From: Rhynochetos jubatus
Lineage: Eukaryota > Chordata > Aves > Eurypygiformes > Rhynochetidae
Assembly (NCBI GenBank): GCA_027574665.1
Contig: CM050656.1
Coordinates: 13,653,501 to 13,717,500, forward strand
Direction of reading: 5' to 3'
Length of the DNA stretch: 64,000 bases
Under the pieces are notes generated by a model. The model made no database searches. It worked only from the letters and a program-made list of their open reading frames with translations, and was not told the origin of the DNA. The position numbers and the translations under genes are program-made. Positions 11,501-59,759 of the stretch are shown here, one piece after another; within the stretch, counting starts at the first letter, position 1, and every line of letters begins with the position of its first letter.

Positions 11501-14500
11501 TTTCTCACAGGTGGACGGACCTTCTTTTTCTAGCTGAATGTCTCAGCTGACCCACATTTAGATGAGAAAAAAACTTCCGTGGTAGAGTGCATAATAGCAA
11601 CTTTCTATGAAAAACACAGCTCTGCTACTGTAAGCAAACACCTGTAATATCAGATGTATTATAAACTGATGACATTTCATCTTACTGTGTGGCAGCGTTC
11701 ACACTTTTTTATGGAGAAACAGCCTTGTCACCTTGTTGAACAGCTGAAAGCTAGGCTGAAGCTATTCTTAACTCACATGTTCTAACAACTATGTATATTA
11801 TAGAATATATTCAAGAAAACAAGTTATATTTTTCACTGTTAGTGATAATAGTGCTATTGATTTTTTTTACTGTACAAGGCTATTTTCTAATCTGCTCAGA
11901 TTTTGAAGGCTCATATAAACCAAGATTGTTTGTAATCAGGTAATTTCTGTGAAATCACGCTGAAAGTGATTTGTCTTTCTTTGTGACACTTCAGAAATCT
12001 AGAACTCTTATTTTGCTTCCTGCTACTAATTGTCAGCTCTGGATGGCTTAAGTATAGAGAGAAGCCAGAAAAGCCATCTGTTTGGAAGAATGAAAAAGCC
12101 TAGTTGTTTTACTCATTTCCTGGGCAAAATGAAGAGCTGAAAGGTTTTCAGTGAGAAAACTGCTTAGACTGCACTAAGCCAGATGTATATGGGGAATTCA
12201 AAAGGAATAAATGGAACAGAGTTTTCTTAGTTGAGTATAAAATAGTTGTACGAAAACACGAAGAAGCAGATAAACTCTAAGTTTTTCTGTAAATTATCCA
12301 AATCTCAGGATTGTTTTTCCAAGTGAACTTAAATGATGAATAACAGGTTAAATCTATTAATAATAAATAATTTTAAAAAAATATCAAATGTTAGCAGTAT
12401 CATTATAAATAGATGCCTATAATACTAACTTGAAAAAGCCTCTTGGCTTTAGTTCTTTCAGGAAAACCTAGGATATCTTGTGTTAGAAAGGGCGAATCAC
12501 TATATAAGTTCTGAATCTGAGAAGTATTCTTACATAATGCATTAGCATAGCACATAAAATTGCACTTGATTCTATAAGAAAAATTCATGCCTAGACGGAC
12601 ATACTAAACTTTTGCTCCACAAATGAAAACTGTTTCATCCACATAAATACGTTTGGCTATAAAATATAACACTCTGTGCTGATATCCCACTCTCTGTGGG
12701 ACATACCGCTAACTCAACAGATACTTCTATAAAATTACTCTGCTCTGGGGCTCTCTTTGCCAAAATATGGGACTATGTGAAATTACAAAAGGCTGTAAAA
12801 CTGAATTTTGTCAGATGCCACTGAGTTGCACTCTGCTGGAAACACGTATTTCTAACGGTACAGTATCATCTAGGCTCCAGAGCAGGGACTAACGCACCAC
12901 CACTCGTTGACTCCAGTCTTCTGACATCTCTACTTGGATAGCTTGGTCGCAAGTGAATTCCTACCAGCATAGCTCTGGCGATAGAATACTAAGCGTTCTC
13001 ACATGATTATGCACCTCCCAAGCATATATAAACAGACTAGAACTTCCACATCAAGTGCTATCATCAGGGAGACAAAACAGACTAATTAAATTAAAAAACC
13101 CTACCTAAATTAGCTTCCATTGACCCAGCTGCACATGGTAGGTTTGCAAGTCACAGTATGATATCTAGACAGAGCAATAAACATCAAATGCAACATCTCT
13201 TTACTGCTGTCAGGGACACGTGGCAGTAACGAGCGTGCCTGTTCTCCCTCGTATTCCGATATGGCAGGTTTGTAATGTCTCACCCCACAGCGCTTATGCT
13301 CAGTGGTTTTTGTCAAATAGATCTTGAGGGATACCTTAAAAAAAAAAAAGTGGTTTTGCTGCATTCAGGCAGCTCAACAACAGAGAATGACAACAGTATT
13401 CAAATAAAATCTGAATTATCAAATTATCAAAATGGTTTTGAGTTTGATATGAATTAACAGAAATAGCTTTTTCCCTTTTTTATCTCATCTTGATACAGCT
13501 TCTGAACAGTGCACGAAGTCTCTAACTTACCTAGCCAACTGTAGGGCCATTACTGACGGGAAGGCTGACACCCATCACAGCAGTCAATCGAGTGTCATTT
13601 ATCTATTTGAAAACAAAACCCAGTCTTTATTGGATGTATCTACAAGATCACTATTCCAACATAGAATCAAAAATACTGTAGTGCCTCCAGCCACAGTTCA
13701 ATTAAGAGACCGGAGAAATAGATTATGTGCATTTATACATATCTCTATATATATCTATCCCTAGACGCTGGACTAATTTAGATAATACTTGCAGAAACAG
13801 CTTTCGGGACTACTCAAGTCAAACAACGAGTTTGCAGCACAGAACTGTCTGTAGAACTTCCTTCATTTCATAATGAAAGGAGGAGACTGGCCTTTAAGTC
13901 AGTAGAAGTATAACATGGAATAATTTTACAGCTAGCAAGCAGGTCCTTTTAATTTGCTTTATTAAGTGGATTAACTACTTAGCTCTCACCTCTGAAGCAT
14001 AATATAAAAGTGCCTTATTTTACTAAGTAATTTCATAGTTCTTCTGCTAATCTTTTTCCATCCAATTACTGTTCAGCTACATCACACGGTGTTTGTCTCC
14101 TCAAATGCTGGGGGTTCAGATGAACAATTAGCTATACTACTTGAAAACAAACCTTCAAAAGTTTAGATAAATCAAGCTTTGAGCTGGTCAGTCCCCCACA
14201 TCCCCCATGCAGTTTTCTGCAGAAGATGAAGGTTACCAGACTGAACAGCAGCCTTTCAACAGTTCAAACCTAGATTCCCAGGCCTAAAACAAGGCCTCCA
14301 CTGGATTTTTTTCCTTCTTGAAAAGACAGCTTCCCTGGCACCCAAACACATTGCTGTGTTTCTTCAACTGGAAACAAATGAACAAAGAATCCAAATAGTC
14401 TGGTGAAAGGCTTATGGAAAGAAAATTATTTCCACAGCCCCTTCCTGACACACATTCTTTCTTTGCTGCAAATCATACAGCTCTTCACAGCAAAGGCTTC

Positions 14501-15039
14501 TCCCTTACCTACGCTCTGAAGTGTTGCCATCCCTCCAGCATACACAAGCCATCCATCTGGAGTTCTCCCACACTGTCTTACTTTAAAAGGCTACTTCTAT
14601 TTCCATGGCATAAAATCCCTTGTAGAGCTCTCAAAGGGCTAAAAGCAAGAGTCATCCCTTTGCAACTGTCTGTCTGAAACACACCTATTTCATCTCTGCA
14701 AACTCGGGACTGCAGTGACAGAAACATTTCACAACTCTGCTAGTTTAAACTGTCTCGATACTGATCTATGCGCATCACAGTTTAAAATAAACACAATCTT
14801 AAACTATGGATTCCCAGACATCCAGTGGAAAAGACTGACAAAACTCCTAGAAGATTTCTAGGTTTTTAATAGGCTATCTAAACCCAGCACAAGTCACCAT
14901 TGCTAAAGCTGAGGCAAACATTCCTACTTATCTAGGAAAAATCCTTCCCTGTTATCCAGCAATTATTTCCACAATGGAAGTCCTGCATCTTCAGCATTCT
15001 TTTAAATGAAAGAACAATTTTGTTTTCAACACTAAGTCT

Positions 15040-15420
15040 TGTTGCTCTTCTCTGAAATAACCTCCTCCCAACTTGTATTTATCATCATATAGCATCCAAA
15101 ACTGGGAATAGTACAGACGAGATCTCACAAGCACAGCACCAAGTAGAGCAGAATAATTACCTCCTGTGCCTCACATCTGATGCTTTTGTTACTATTACCC
15201 TGAGCAGGTTTTCTTTTGGTACCACTGGATTTTAACTCTTGGTCTGATCTCCTATAATACTCACAATACTTAGCACAGAACTGCTTCGTTCCCCCGACAA
15301 GTTGATGTCCCTAACAATCTGTTTTTCTCTTGAAAGTTTTACAAGGGCACTCTGTTCCACCATCCACATTATTACTGAAAACATTGAATAAATCGGTAAA
15401 CCTGATCACTGAACAGTGAT
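15040..15420 (-). repeat. ancient CR1/L3-like LINE remnant
   Basis: Words in the order expected for the reverse complement of the 3' part of CR1 ORF2 can be followed: 'aaaactgggaatagtaca', 'gagatctcacaagcacagca', 'agagcagaataattacctcc'. The copy is heavily diverged and no open frame remains. It is older than the copies at 22.8 kb and 37.0 kb. A CR1 or L3 origin is inferred from this word order and needs an alignment to settle the family. Confidence 0.5.
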
Positions 15421-16524
15421 TTAACCAAGAAAATACTTCTCAACTTTCCAATTCAGAATATCACATAGGAAAAATTCTTCCTAAAGTAAGCAGCCTTGTT
15501 CATGGTTATTTAGCTGTACTATGTTGGAGAACCTTAAGAATAGCTTAAATGAGATAAAACCTTATACTGCCTTATTTTAACTTTTTTTTTTTGCTAAGTC
15601 CAAGTTCAGTTTAGTCACCCAAATATGACAGAAAGAACAAAAATTGGAGATGGGAAGTTGGAACAGGCCTTGAGACAGGCCAAGGTCAGCAGGTTACTAC
15701 TGACTGTTCATAAGCAAGTTAACTTTACTACTACAGACTTGACTTGTGATTAAGGTAACCCATGTCTTTGTTTACCTTGTACAGACAGGGGTGACTTGGC
15801 ATTAACTTCAATTTGCCTTATCTACTAATGTAAAATTGTCCAAATGCATTGTCAGACATTAGAAGTCTCTGCTCAGTGTTTCTTTACATTTACACCTATG
15901 TACATGCAAGGCTTCTCAGCTGCCCGTGCCCCATGACACCCTCTGGAATTCAAAGAGCACTTACATACAAGTTCAGAAATTCAACAGGCTGTCCAAGAGT
16001 TACCTGGGATACAGCTTGAAACTGAGAAATGCCTTCCTTGTGTACCAGCCATATAATCACTGGCTTCATGCTGCTGTCCATTCACCCCTTGTTTGCACTA
16101 CTATGATTTTCGCTCTAGTTCTGCTCAGGTAAGCTGAGGAAAATACTGGGATTTGCATTCAGACAGAACCGACGACTCCTACACAGCAAATTGGCAAGTG
16201 GTGCTTGCTAACTTGAGGTTAGAGGATCCCTTCTCTAGGACTCTTATAGATGGCTTTTTAACTAGAATGTCCAAAACCAGTTTGATTTTATACTAGCTAT
16301 AAAATTACCCAGAAGAATGTTATGTCAGCATTTTCTGACTCTGGAGCTAGAACTGTATTTATCATCATACAGCATCATTGCCTAAACATAAAGTGGTTAA
16401 GAAATATAGTTATATGGGTGCGAGAGCAGTACCACAGCATTACTTCATAGGTTCTTGTATTGATGTAATAAATGAAAAACGTTTAAGAAGGCTTTTTCCT
16501 CCCCTCTTCCACAGTTTAATTTTT

Positions 16525-17547
16525 TTTATTGATCCAGCCTTGAATAATGCTGCTTATTTGGTAACAATATCAGCCAAAACCAAGAGCAAGTGCCATTCTG
16601 CATTCCGATATGAATCATTCAGTAAAGTTTTGCAATATATACATTTCATCCAGCTTCTGACATTATAGGTCATCATGCCAATGAAAAATTTTAACAATAC
16701 AATAAAATCCTTCAAATGGAACTGTTAATGAATGTAATTTCAAGAGACCATACAATTTAATTTCTGAAATTTATATCGCTCATATTCATAATCATTTTAC
16801 ATTTCACACTTCATGCTCTCAAACATTACCCTAGAGAAGACTAAGCCTTTTTGTCACATATACTATTAAAGACACTAGCCAGGTTTATAGAGTTACAGGA
16901 GACTATAATAAGATGTAAAATTTAGTAGGCAATAAGTTATGACATTTGCTGACTAAAACAATATTCAATCTACACTAACGCTTGATCCATTCAAATACAA
17001 TAAGTATCTGGATGTTATACACTACCCATTTCATATACTTACAGTGCAAAATAAGTGAGAATTTTTTCCTGAGCATTTAGGAAATTAAAATCCTTTTTCT
17101 TTATCATTGATCCCAATCCATTTAAAGTATACTCCCCATGTACCTAGGCTTGTCAAGACTGTACAGTAGGACAGGCAAAAGTTTGCAGATATCAGAAGCC
17201 CCATCAGGAATCAGAAGGGTTATCAGACATCGTGAAAATTTGTCCACATTTGTCAAGTCTGCGGATATAACAGGGTTTTGACTTACACCAGAGAATTCAG
17301 AAATCACATTTTTTTTTTCCGTTGACCAAACACTGCATAATGTACAAACCACATGCCTTCCAAAACAGAGAAACAGCCTCAATTTAAACAAATTGTAATA
17401 CATATTTCAACTTACTATTCTGTAGTTAACGTAATGCCCAGTGAGCTGTGCCTCCAACAGACATAAGAGAATAAAACTTTTAGGAATGTATTTTGGGCAT
17501 TTTGTAAGGAAGCTGGATTCCTTACAAGTTCATCTTTTTCTTCATAG
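16525..17547 (-). other. USP33: USP33 3' UTR (tentative end)
   Basis: Non-coding sequence directly after the USP33 stop codon on the minus strand. The nearest canonical AATAAA on that strand is at 16530-16525 (TTTATT on plus), giving a 3' UTR of about 1.0 kb, followed by G-rich minus-strand sequence. ATTAAA variants near 16750 could give a shorter one. The end is a guess without transcript data. Confidence 0.4.
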
Positions 17548-53223
<35,676 letters not shown>

Positions 53224-54078
53224 TTCAGAAGCTATATTTTCTGAGATCCTGTAACCGGGATTTTCAAGACCAGGGAATCACTTGTCAACAGAAGTAAGAA
53301 TGAGTAAAACCCAATTCCTTACAGTAGGAGCCAATATTAGATATCTAATATGCAACACATACATAACTTTGAAAAGAATGTGCCTTTTTAAAATAAGTTA
53401 CTGTAAGTAACTTTGTTGACAGTAAAAGAGTCCAATAGTGCAAATTAAACATAGCTGACTTCTAAAATGAAATCCTTTGACTTTTAAAGCATAGACAGAG
53501 TCCTGAGTGGAGCAGAACTGGTTTGAATTAATTAACTTCCTGGCCTCTACCACGGCACCCCAACGACATAAAAATTAGCTTTCAAGCCTACCCAGAACTG
53601 ACAGTGGCTTTGACAGTACATTCTGGAAAGGGATTTCATGCAACACTGCTAAAGTGTGCTGAAGCTGTGAAGGCTAAAATGCAGAAGCACATTAGTTGCT
53701 TGTCAAAGGAACAGGAAACTCTATCTTGGTTTTATTTATTTATAAAGATACATTCTAGATTCAGGCATATTATATATCAAAAGCAAACTGAAACTTGTAA
53801 CTCACATGTAGAACTGAACACTCAGTGAGCTTTTCTCTTGTTTAGTTCTCTCTGTCCATCCAAGGTATCTGATGCAAACACAGACACAAAGAAAGTTTAA
53901 TACAATACTTTGTCATTATTAGTTTGATGGTTGCACAGAAAGCTGTGACATTTTACAGAAGGAAAATAAAAAATGAACTCAGTGATGTTCTTTTATATAA
54001 ATACTCCAATTGACTTACACAGGTAAGAACCGTCAAAAAACTTTGTTCCACTTTTGTCACTTAATTGCTATTGATGCC

Positions 54079-54436
54079 TCAATAAATCATAAGATTTGTC
54101 CAATTATTATCTGTCCAATCTACTATTCCTTTACCAAGATTTGCAACTAAACTTCCATCCTCACTCAGCAACGCACACTGCTTGATCCGTTTGCTGCCTT
54201 TAGCACCGTTACAACTTGCCACTTCACCCATTTGCTTTGGCAGCTTTAGGTCTGTTCCTTCTGTATGACCAATCACTCCTCTGAATGTTAAGTAACCTAG
54301 GGCTTTGACAGCGTGAGGGAAAACAAACCTTGCCTAGTAAGCATGTCCAATTCATTTCTAAGTAACCTTTCCTTCTCTTTGACTTGGTTTTTACTTCTGT
54401 TGCCTTGCAATAAGATCCCTTTGAATGAAGAGTCAT
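54079..54436 (-). pseudogene. possible decayed retroelement coding remnant
   Basis: Two overlapping minus-strand frames (54079-54276 and 54224-54436) read as degraded coding sequence. A segment CALLSEDGSLVANLGKGIVD has the general look of a LINE ORF2 linker (a 'PLL..DG.LV' pattern), but the match is weak. It may be chance. A six-frame protein search would settle it. Confidence 0.25.
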
Positions 54437-54463
54437 TTCAGTTCCCTAGATTATCAAAGTATT

Positions 54464-54625
54464 TTTAAAATATATATGTGTGTGTATATGAATAAACAGT
54501 CTATATTATTCTTATATAAATTACATTATTAAAGTATTCTGTATTATGTGTATAGGAATAATATAAAATACTTTATATAATTTATTACATAGTCATATAA
54601 AGTTAAATATATTTTATTTCACAGC
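54464..54625. repeat. A+T-rich low-complexity tract with (TA)/(TG) runs
   Basis: Starts with TTTAAAATATATATGTGTGT and continues as nearly pure A+T with imperfect repeats of the 'atataaattacattattaaa' type. Low-complexity DNA in USP33 intron 1. Confidence 0.75.
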
Positions 54626-55034
54626 CAAACATTCTCAACTTTCAGTTATATTCGCAATTCTACTTTGAACTGTGAAGTTCCTTTTCAGAACAGAAATAGA
54701 AAGCTTAACTATGTTTCACTCCAGCATATTTTGCAAATTCTGTTAAAACATTAAAAACGGTCAAGTTAGTTTCAAATGAAGCCCTAACAAGCTGAAAAAA
54801 ATTCAGTCTGAATTAATGTTGATTTAACAGAAGTGGTATAATGGATTAATAAAGCTTTAGGCTTGACTTTTTTAAGGAAGAAGTTTTCTGAATGAATTAT
54901 TCCACGTAATACAAAGCAATGAATGGAGATTTCACCTCATGCTACCAGATCTGTATTTAACAGCTACTTTTCACATCTGGAACTGCACAAATCCAATCTG
55001 CAGTCCTGAACAAGCCCAAACACAGGAGTACGGC

Positions 55035-55289
55035 TCACGCCAGACTGTGCTTCTTGATGCAGTCTGTATCATTCTTCTCATAATAATCATCAGAAAGATC
55101 AAAGCTTGTTGACACTCGTGTCCCTTTGGATGTGGTCCCTATTCCTGTCCGCATGGAGAGCATTCCTTGTAGAAATCTAACGTTGTAGATGTTATTATAT
55201 GGGCAGAGCTGAACAGCCTTTCTTTCACCTTTTGTTAACAAAATTCTTACACACCCTATCCCATCCTGTAGGAACCCTAACACTGCCAT
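55035..55289 (-). other. unassigned 84-codon open frame
   Basis: An open frame starting MAVLGFLQDGIGC and ending DYYEKNDTDCIKKHSLA, preceded on the minus strand by a pyrimidine-rich TTACTGCAG that could serve as an acceptor. I recognise no domain. It is longer than most chance frames in this A+T-rich intron, but there is no other support for coding. It could be an old retroelement piece or chance. Confidence 0.2.
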
Positions 55290-56637
55290 AACCTTGGTAG
55301 CTTAATACACCTATCTGCAGTAACAGATTTTATAGAATTTTATGTTAGAGTCTAAAACTGTAAGATTACATTCAAAACCATGATTCATTCTTCATCTAAG
55401 TCCCTGCAAGTCCAGGGTAGCTCCTCCGTCACTCCCAGCCCTTTTTCCATTTCACCACTTCCTACTCTATCTGACAAGATTGCCTATCTTCCTCTACTGA
55501 TGTACCTCATTATCATATCTGCTTTTTCATAAGCTTCTGCATTGCGTTGACCTCATCCGAAAGTCTCTTTTTCACATTTTCAGTAGTTAAAAATAAAATA
55601 TATACTTTTGTAGTTTCTCTTATACGCCATCTACTCCTGATCTGAAGCTGGAGTGTATCTCCACTTCGTGTTTCCATATGTGATAGGTTGTACTGGGAAA
55701 GTACCTAGATATCTCAAATGGACACCTCTACTGGGTGAGATGAAAGGTCCGTTTAGCTCAGTACCTTGTTTCCACCACTGACCAAAAGATGACATTCACA
55801 GAAGAAGAAAAATGTTACAAGAATATGTAGCTTCCCTGAATCCCTTCCAGCTCTGGGGCTTCCTGAACCAAAAGTTTACATATCAGACAGACAGAGAAAG
55901 GCTCTGGAAAGGATCTGTATCAGAAACTGCAGCCTTCCTCAGGCTGCAGAACTCTAAAAAAATAATTACCGAGCAGAAAGTATTAGACAGAAATCCTATG
56001 TCCAGCGGTAACAAGACCATTTCTGTCACCTTTCATGTACCAGTCAGAAGTATTCTCCATTGTTACCACTGAAAGGTTTGTTTCAGTCCCCCTGTAGTAA
56101 TGCATCACACTACATCATTCAACTAATCGAATCATAGTATGTTCGCAAGAAGGACTTATTAACCCATCTTTGCTTACTGCATGCATAGTGAGTCATATTG
56201 CAAAGAAAAGTCTGTAACATTTATCTGGAATTACATTCTTTTTTTCTTTTGTTCCTGCTTATTCTTTGCATTTACCAAGAAAAAAAATTTGCTCACATGA
56301 ACTGTCAGAGAAATGTGAACCATAATTCAAAGCACCATGACCAGCAACCTGTTTATTATTCAGCAGAATTTCATGGCATCACAGACTTGTGTGGCGCCTA
56401 CCATGCAAGGCACACACAGAAAAATCCCATCAAACACTGTATAATTCAACTGATCTTGAAAATTATCTTAGGCTCATGCAGGGAGCCTAATATTTCCTAC
56501 AGAAACATGATAATAGATTTTTATTTATTTTAAAAAAATTGAATTAAAGTTAATATTTTCATCTCCCTTGTTATAATAGTTAATAGTTCAACAGATGTTG
56601 AAATAAATAAATACATATTTTTATACTGTTGATGTCC

Positions 56638-57325
56638 TGTCATGGTTTAATCCCAGGCAAGAATGAAGAACCACACAGCTGCTCGCTCACCTCTCCCCCC
56701 TTCCTCCAGTGGAGAAGGAGAATTGGAGGAAAAGACAAGGAAACTCTTGGGTTGAGATAAGAACAATTTAATAATTGAATATAAATGAATAAAATAGTGA
56801 TACTACTATTACTAATAATATGTAATGAAAATAATGCTACACTAATAATAATATGTAATGAGAATAACGGAAAACAAAACAAATGACACAACTGCTCACC
56901 ACTCTCTGACAGATGCCCAGCCAGACCCCAAGTGGCAAGAGCCAGCGCTCCGTTTGACCCGGCTCTTAGGCTCTCCAAGACAGAGATTGCACCGCAGTGA
57001 GCCCCAAAAAGCAGGAACGCGACCGAAAGACATCGAGAATGAACAACAAAGCCAACCAACCTGACCCACAGCCCACTCCCAACTTATATACTGAGCATGA
57101 CATTTTATGGAATGAAGTGTCCCTTTGGCCAGTTTGGGTCAGCTGTCCAGGCTGTGTCCCCTCCCAGCTTCTTGTAGAGAAGTTGGGAACACAGGTGCAG
57201 TACCACAAACTGAAGAAGTCCTTGACTTGGTATAAACATTGCTTAGCAGCAACTGAAAACAGCAGTGTTATAGATACTCTTCTCAGCACAAATCCAAAAC
57301 ACAGCCTCATACCAGCTACTGTGAT
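56638..57325 (-). mobile_element. endogenous retrovirus LTR, probably solo, minus strand
   Basis: Matches a widespread avian LTR layout read on the minus strand: U3 with GGTACACAGCC-type landmarks (here GGGAGGGGACACAGCCTGG, CTGACCCAAACTGGCCAAAG), TATA box TATATAAG (57090-57083), a 3' part with ATTAAA polyadenylation signal (56772-56767) followed by TTGTTCTTATCTCAACCCAA, and a terminus ...ACCATGACA at 56638. No gag, pol or env sequence adjoins it, so it is probably a solo LTR. The upstream (right) end lacks the usual TG start and seems truncated. A 25-bp A+T-rich unit is duplicated inside (56811-56836 and 56841-56869). Family assignment needs a repeat library. Confidence 0.85.
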
Positions 57326-57326
57326 G

Positions 57327-57360
57327 TCCCTAACTGGACTTTACAGGGTCCAGTTAGGGA
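57327..57360. repeat. perfect 13-bp inverted repeat (hairpin)
   Basis: TCCCTAACTGGAC at 57327-57339 is followed after 8 nt (TTTACAGG) by its exact reverse complement GTCCAGTTAGGGA at 57348-57360. It begins right at the truncated edge of the LTR. No poly-U tail or known RNA structure follows. Confidence 0.95.
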
Positions 57361-58780
57361 ATGCTGGTAGATTTTAAGAATAAAAGGATTATCCTGAAGG
57401 CAGCAATAACCTGAAGCAGTAGTTCTATCTTCATTATAAGCTTTTACTATTTTGCCTGTAGAGCTCTGAATAACCACATATCCAGCTAGTAAGCTCTAAC
57501 TTCAGGCTTCTTATTTGCACTCACAGTTATTTTACTAGTGGTTCACTGGAACAATCGCATTTAACATTTATTTTCAATTGATGGCAACAAACTAAGAGTG
57601 ACACGGGTGCAATTTTGTATCTGAACATTTAATTACTCAGCATAGTGAAGAGCTCTGGAACTTCAGTAATTACTTGTCATATAAATACTCTTCACACTTC
57701 AGAAGAAAACTGCTGGTATTCACTCCAAACCACACATGCCCCCATCAAAGCTACAGCCTTCAAAATACAGATTCAGATTTGATTTTTAGTAGTATAATGA
57801 CATTTTAATGAGCAAAGTTTACAAAAAGGACAAGATTATTAAACATCTGCTGATTTTCCAAAACAATTTTTCATTTACAAGGACACTGCTGAGCTATTAA
57901 TGAGCATGTATCCTCCCACTTCTGATAAGGAGGCTCAACCCCTTGTTATCAAACCTTCTCAATTTCTTACACTTATGTCACCAGTCTCCCAATGGTCACG
58001 ATCTTTAGGAACACGCCTTAAGTTTTCTTGCTAAATTGGCAATGTGCAGAGAGCATCATTAAAAGATTCTGATTAAATGCTGCTGCAGGATGGTTTTGGT
58101 AGAAGGATTTTAACTGTTCTTCCTTTGGCTTTTCATCTTAACATGTACAAAAAATACCTGGCCTACGTATAATACTACTTTCTTGTTCTAAAAGATAACC
58201 TTCAACATTCTTAGGTCAAGAAACAGGGAAGATTAAGCTTAATTTCACACATCAAGATCCTTTATATTCTGTTAATCAGCAGGTGGTTTTGATTTCCACC
58301 TCTTAACCCTCCCTATTTCTACTTTATTTTAAATCTGTCAACTCTAAACAAGCATCCCGTTTTCTTTAAAAAAAATAACACCAGTATTAACTCTGTTAGA
58401 AACCTTTATGTATTTAGAGTAAAACCTGGTATTTCCCCAGTGAGTGACAAACACATACTCAGTAAGCTGGGGAAAGGTATGGGGTTCTTCTCTCCAGACA
58501 CCCAAGCAAGGCATAATTTGTTACGTCACTTTCACTAGATTTTTTTTCCTGTTGTGAAGTATTTTTTTCCAAGGAGAAAAGGCATTTAAAAAATGCTTCA
58601 ATTGCCGTGTACATCAGGGTTGGACACTTTCCATTTCAGATTGCCTTTTAGGGTATACAGACTGTCATCCACTTCTTTCTTCCACCGCTCTTAACCCTGA
58701 AACCCACTAGGTGACCTTTACGTTTCTAAGAGGATTTCCTAAGGCAGGCTTTGTGCGCACAGAGGTCTGCGGTGATTTTC
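57361..58780. other. non-coding A+T-rich part of USP33 intron 1 next to the CpG island
   Basis: No recognisable exon, repeat or RNA gene. It changes to CpG-rich sequence from about 58780. Confidence 0.65.
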
Positions 58781-59352
58781 CACTGTGTGCTACGCCGGAC
58801 GTGTTTCTCCCGTCTATTTCACGCCTCGCACACGGCGCTCTAAGGACGCAGAGACCTCAGGGAACGGATGAAGCAATTTACAGGTAAACTCCTGTTTATA
58901 GGAATTGCCTCGTATCTACGCCACCATCGCCGCGTGGCTTCGACTTCAGAAAATATCAGCGGGGGTCGATGCTCTCCGGCCGCTTCCAGCGGGCAGGCAG
59001 GCAGGAGTGCCGCCCCGGCCTGCCGCCCGCCTCGCACGGTGACCCGCTGACCCGGAGCGAGCGGCCGGGACACGGCCGGCCCACCGCCCCGCTCGGTGGC
59101 CCGGCGTGGAGGCAGGCAGAAAGGCAAGCGGGCCGCGCACCGCCCCCGGCCCCCACCCAGCCCTCCGGGAGCGCTACGCCCCGGCCGCCCAGACGGCTCC
59201 CGCCGGCGGCGGCCATCGCCGCGCCAACACGCCCAGCCGCCCCGGGCTTTGGGACCCGCCGGACGCACGGACCGCCGCGCCCCCGTCCCCCCTCGCGGAC
59301 GGCGGACCCGACCCGTCTTCCCCGCCGGCGGCAGGACTCTCCCCCCACTTAC

Positions 59353-59560
59353 CGGAGAAGCCGGGAGGATGCACCGCGCGCGGAACCGGGAGCGAAGCCG
59401 GGCCGCGGCCAGCCCCGCGGTTTACGCTGATGCCGAGCCCCGGCCCCCGAGAACAGCGACCCTGCCGGGTGGCGCTCCCCCGCTTGGGACGCGGCGGTGC
59501 AGGAGGCCGCGGCGAAGACCGGCGCCTCCTCCCGCGGGCAGACGCCGACCGGCCGTGGCT
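59353..59560 (-). other. USP33: USP33 non-coding first exon (start uncertain)
   Basis: A strong minus-strand donor CTCCG|GTAAGTGG falls at 59353/59352 inside the CpG island and faces the USP33 coding exons. This fits a 5' UTR first exon followed by a 6.1-kb intron to the exon starting at 53248. The right-hand limit (transcription start) is a guess; it should lie between about 59400 and 59700. Confidence 0.55.
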
Positions 59561-59759
59561 GCGGCAACACCGGCCGCGGGACGCGCCCCGCACAAAAATG
59601 GCCGCGCGGAGCGTCTCCGCCGCTCACGTGATCACTGCCCCTCACAAAGATGGCGGCGCTAGAGTCTCACCCCGCCTTGCCCGGTCGTCCGCGGAAGGAG
59701 GCTGCCCTGTGTAAAGATGGCCGACGCGGACTCCTAACGGAGCGGGTTAACCTCACGTG

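Larger units (their letters stand above)
5007..16500. other. intergenic region between ZZZ3 promoter and USP33 3' end
   Basis: About 11.5 kb with no recognisable exon, RNA gene or long open frame. It holds scattered old CR1-like remnants (about 8461-8530 and 15040-15420, listed separately) and short A/T runs. The rest is anonymous A+T-rich sequence in which I see nothing specific. The span is similar to the spacing between these two genes that I recall in mammals. Confidence 0.6.
53249..59352 (-). other. USP33: USP33 first intron (5' UTR intron)
   Basis: Lies between the presumed non-coding exon 1 and the start-codon exon. It contains the ERV LTR at 56638-57325, an A+T-rich low-complexity stretch (about 54464-54625), and two unassigned minus-strand open stretches (54079-54436 in two frames, and 55035-55289). 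A further small non-coding exon, or an exon for the longer N terminus seen in human USP33, could be hidden here, but I could not identify one. Confidence 0.6.

Noticed and set aside
57322..57329. TGATGTCC on both sides of the LTR as a target-site duplication
   Set aside because: Eight bp is longer than usual for these elements and the right end of the LTR lacks its terminal CA (TG on minus), so a clean target-site duplication cannot be claimed.
56640..57377. Open frames of 68-139 codons across the LTR
   Set aside because: They fall in the regulatory LTR, overlap in both directions, and show no retroviral protein motif.
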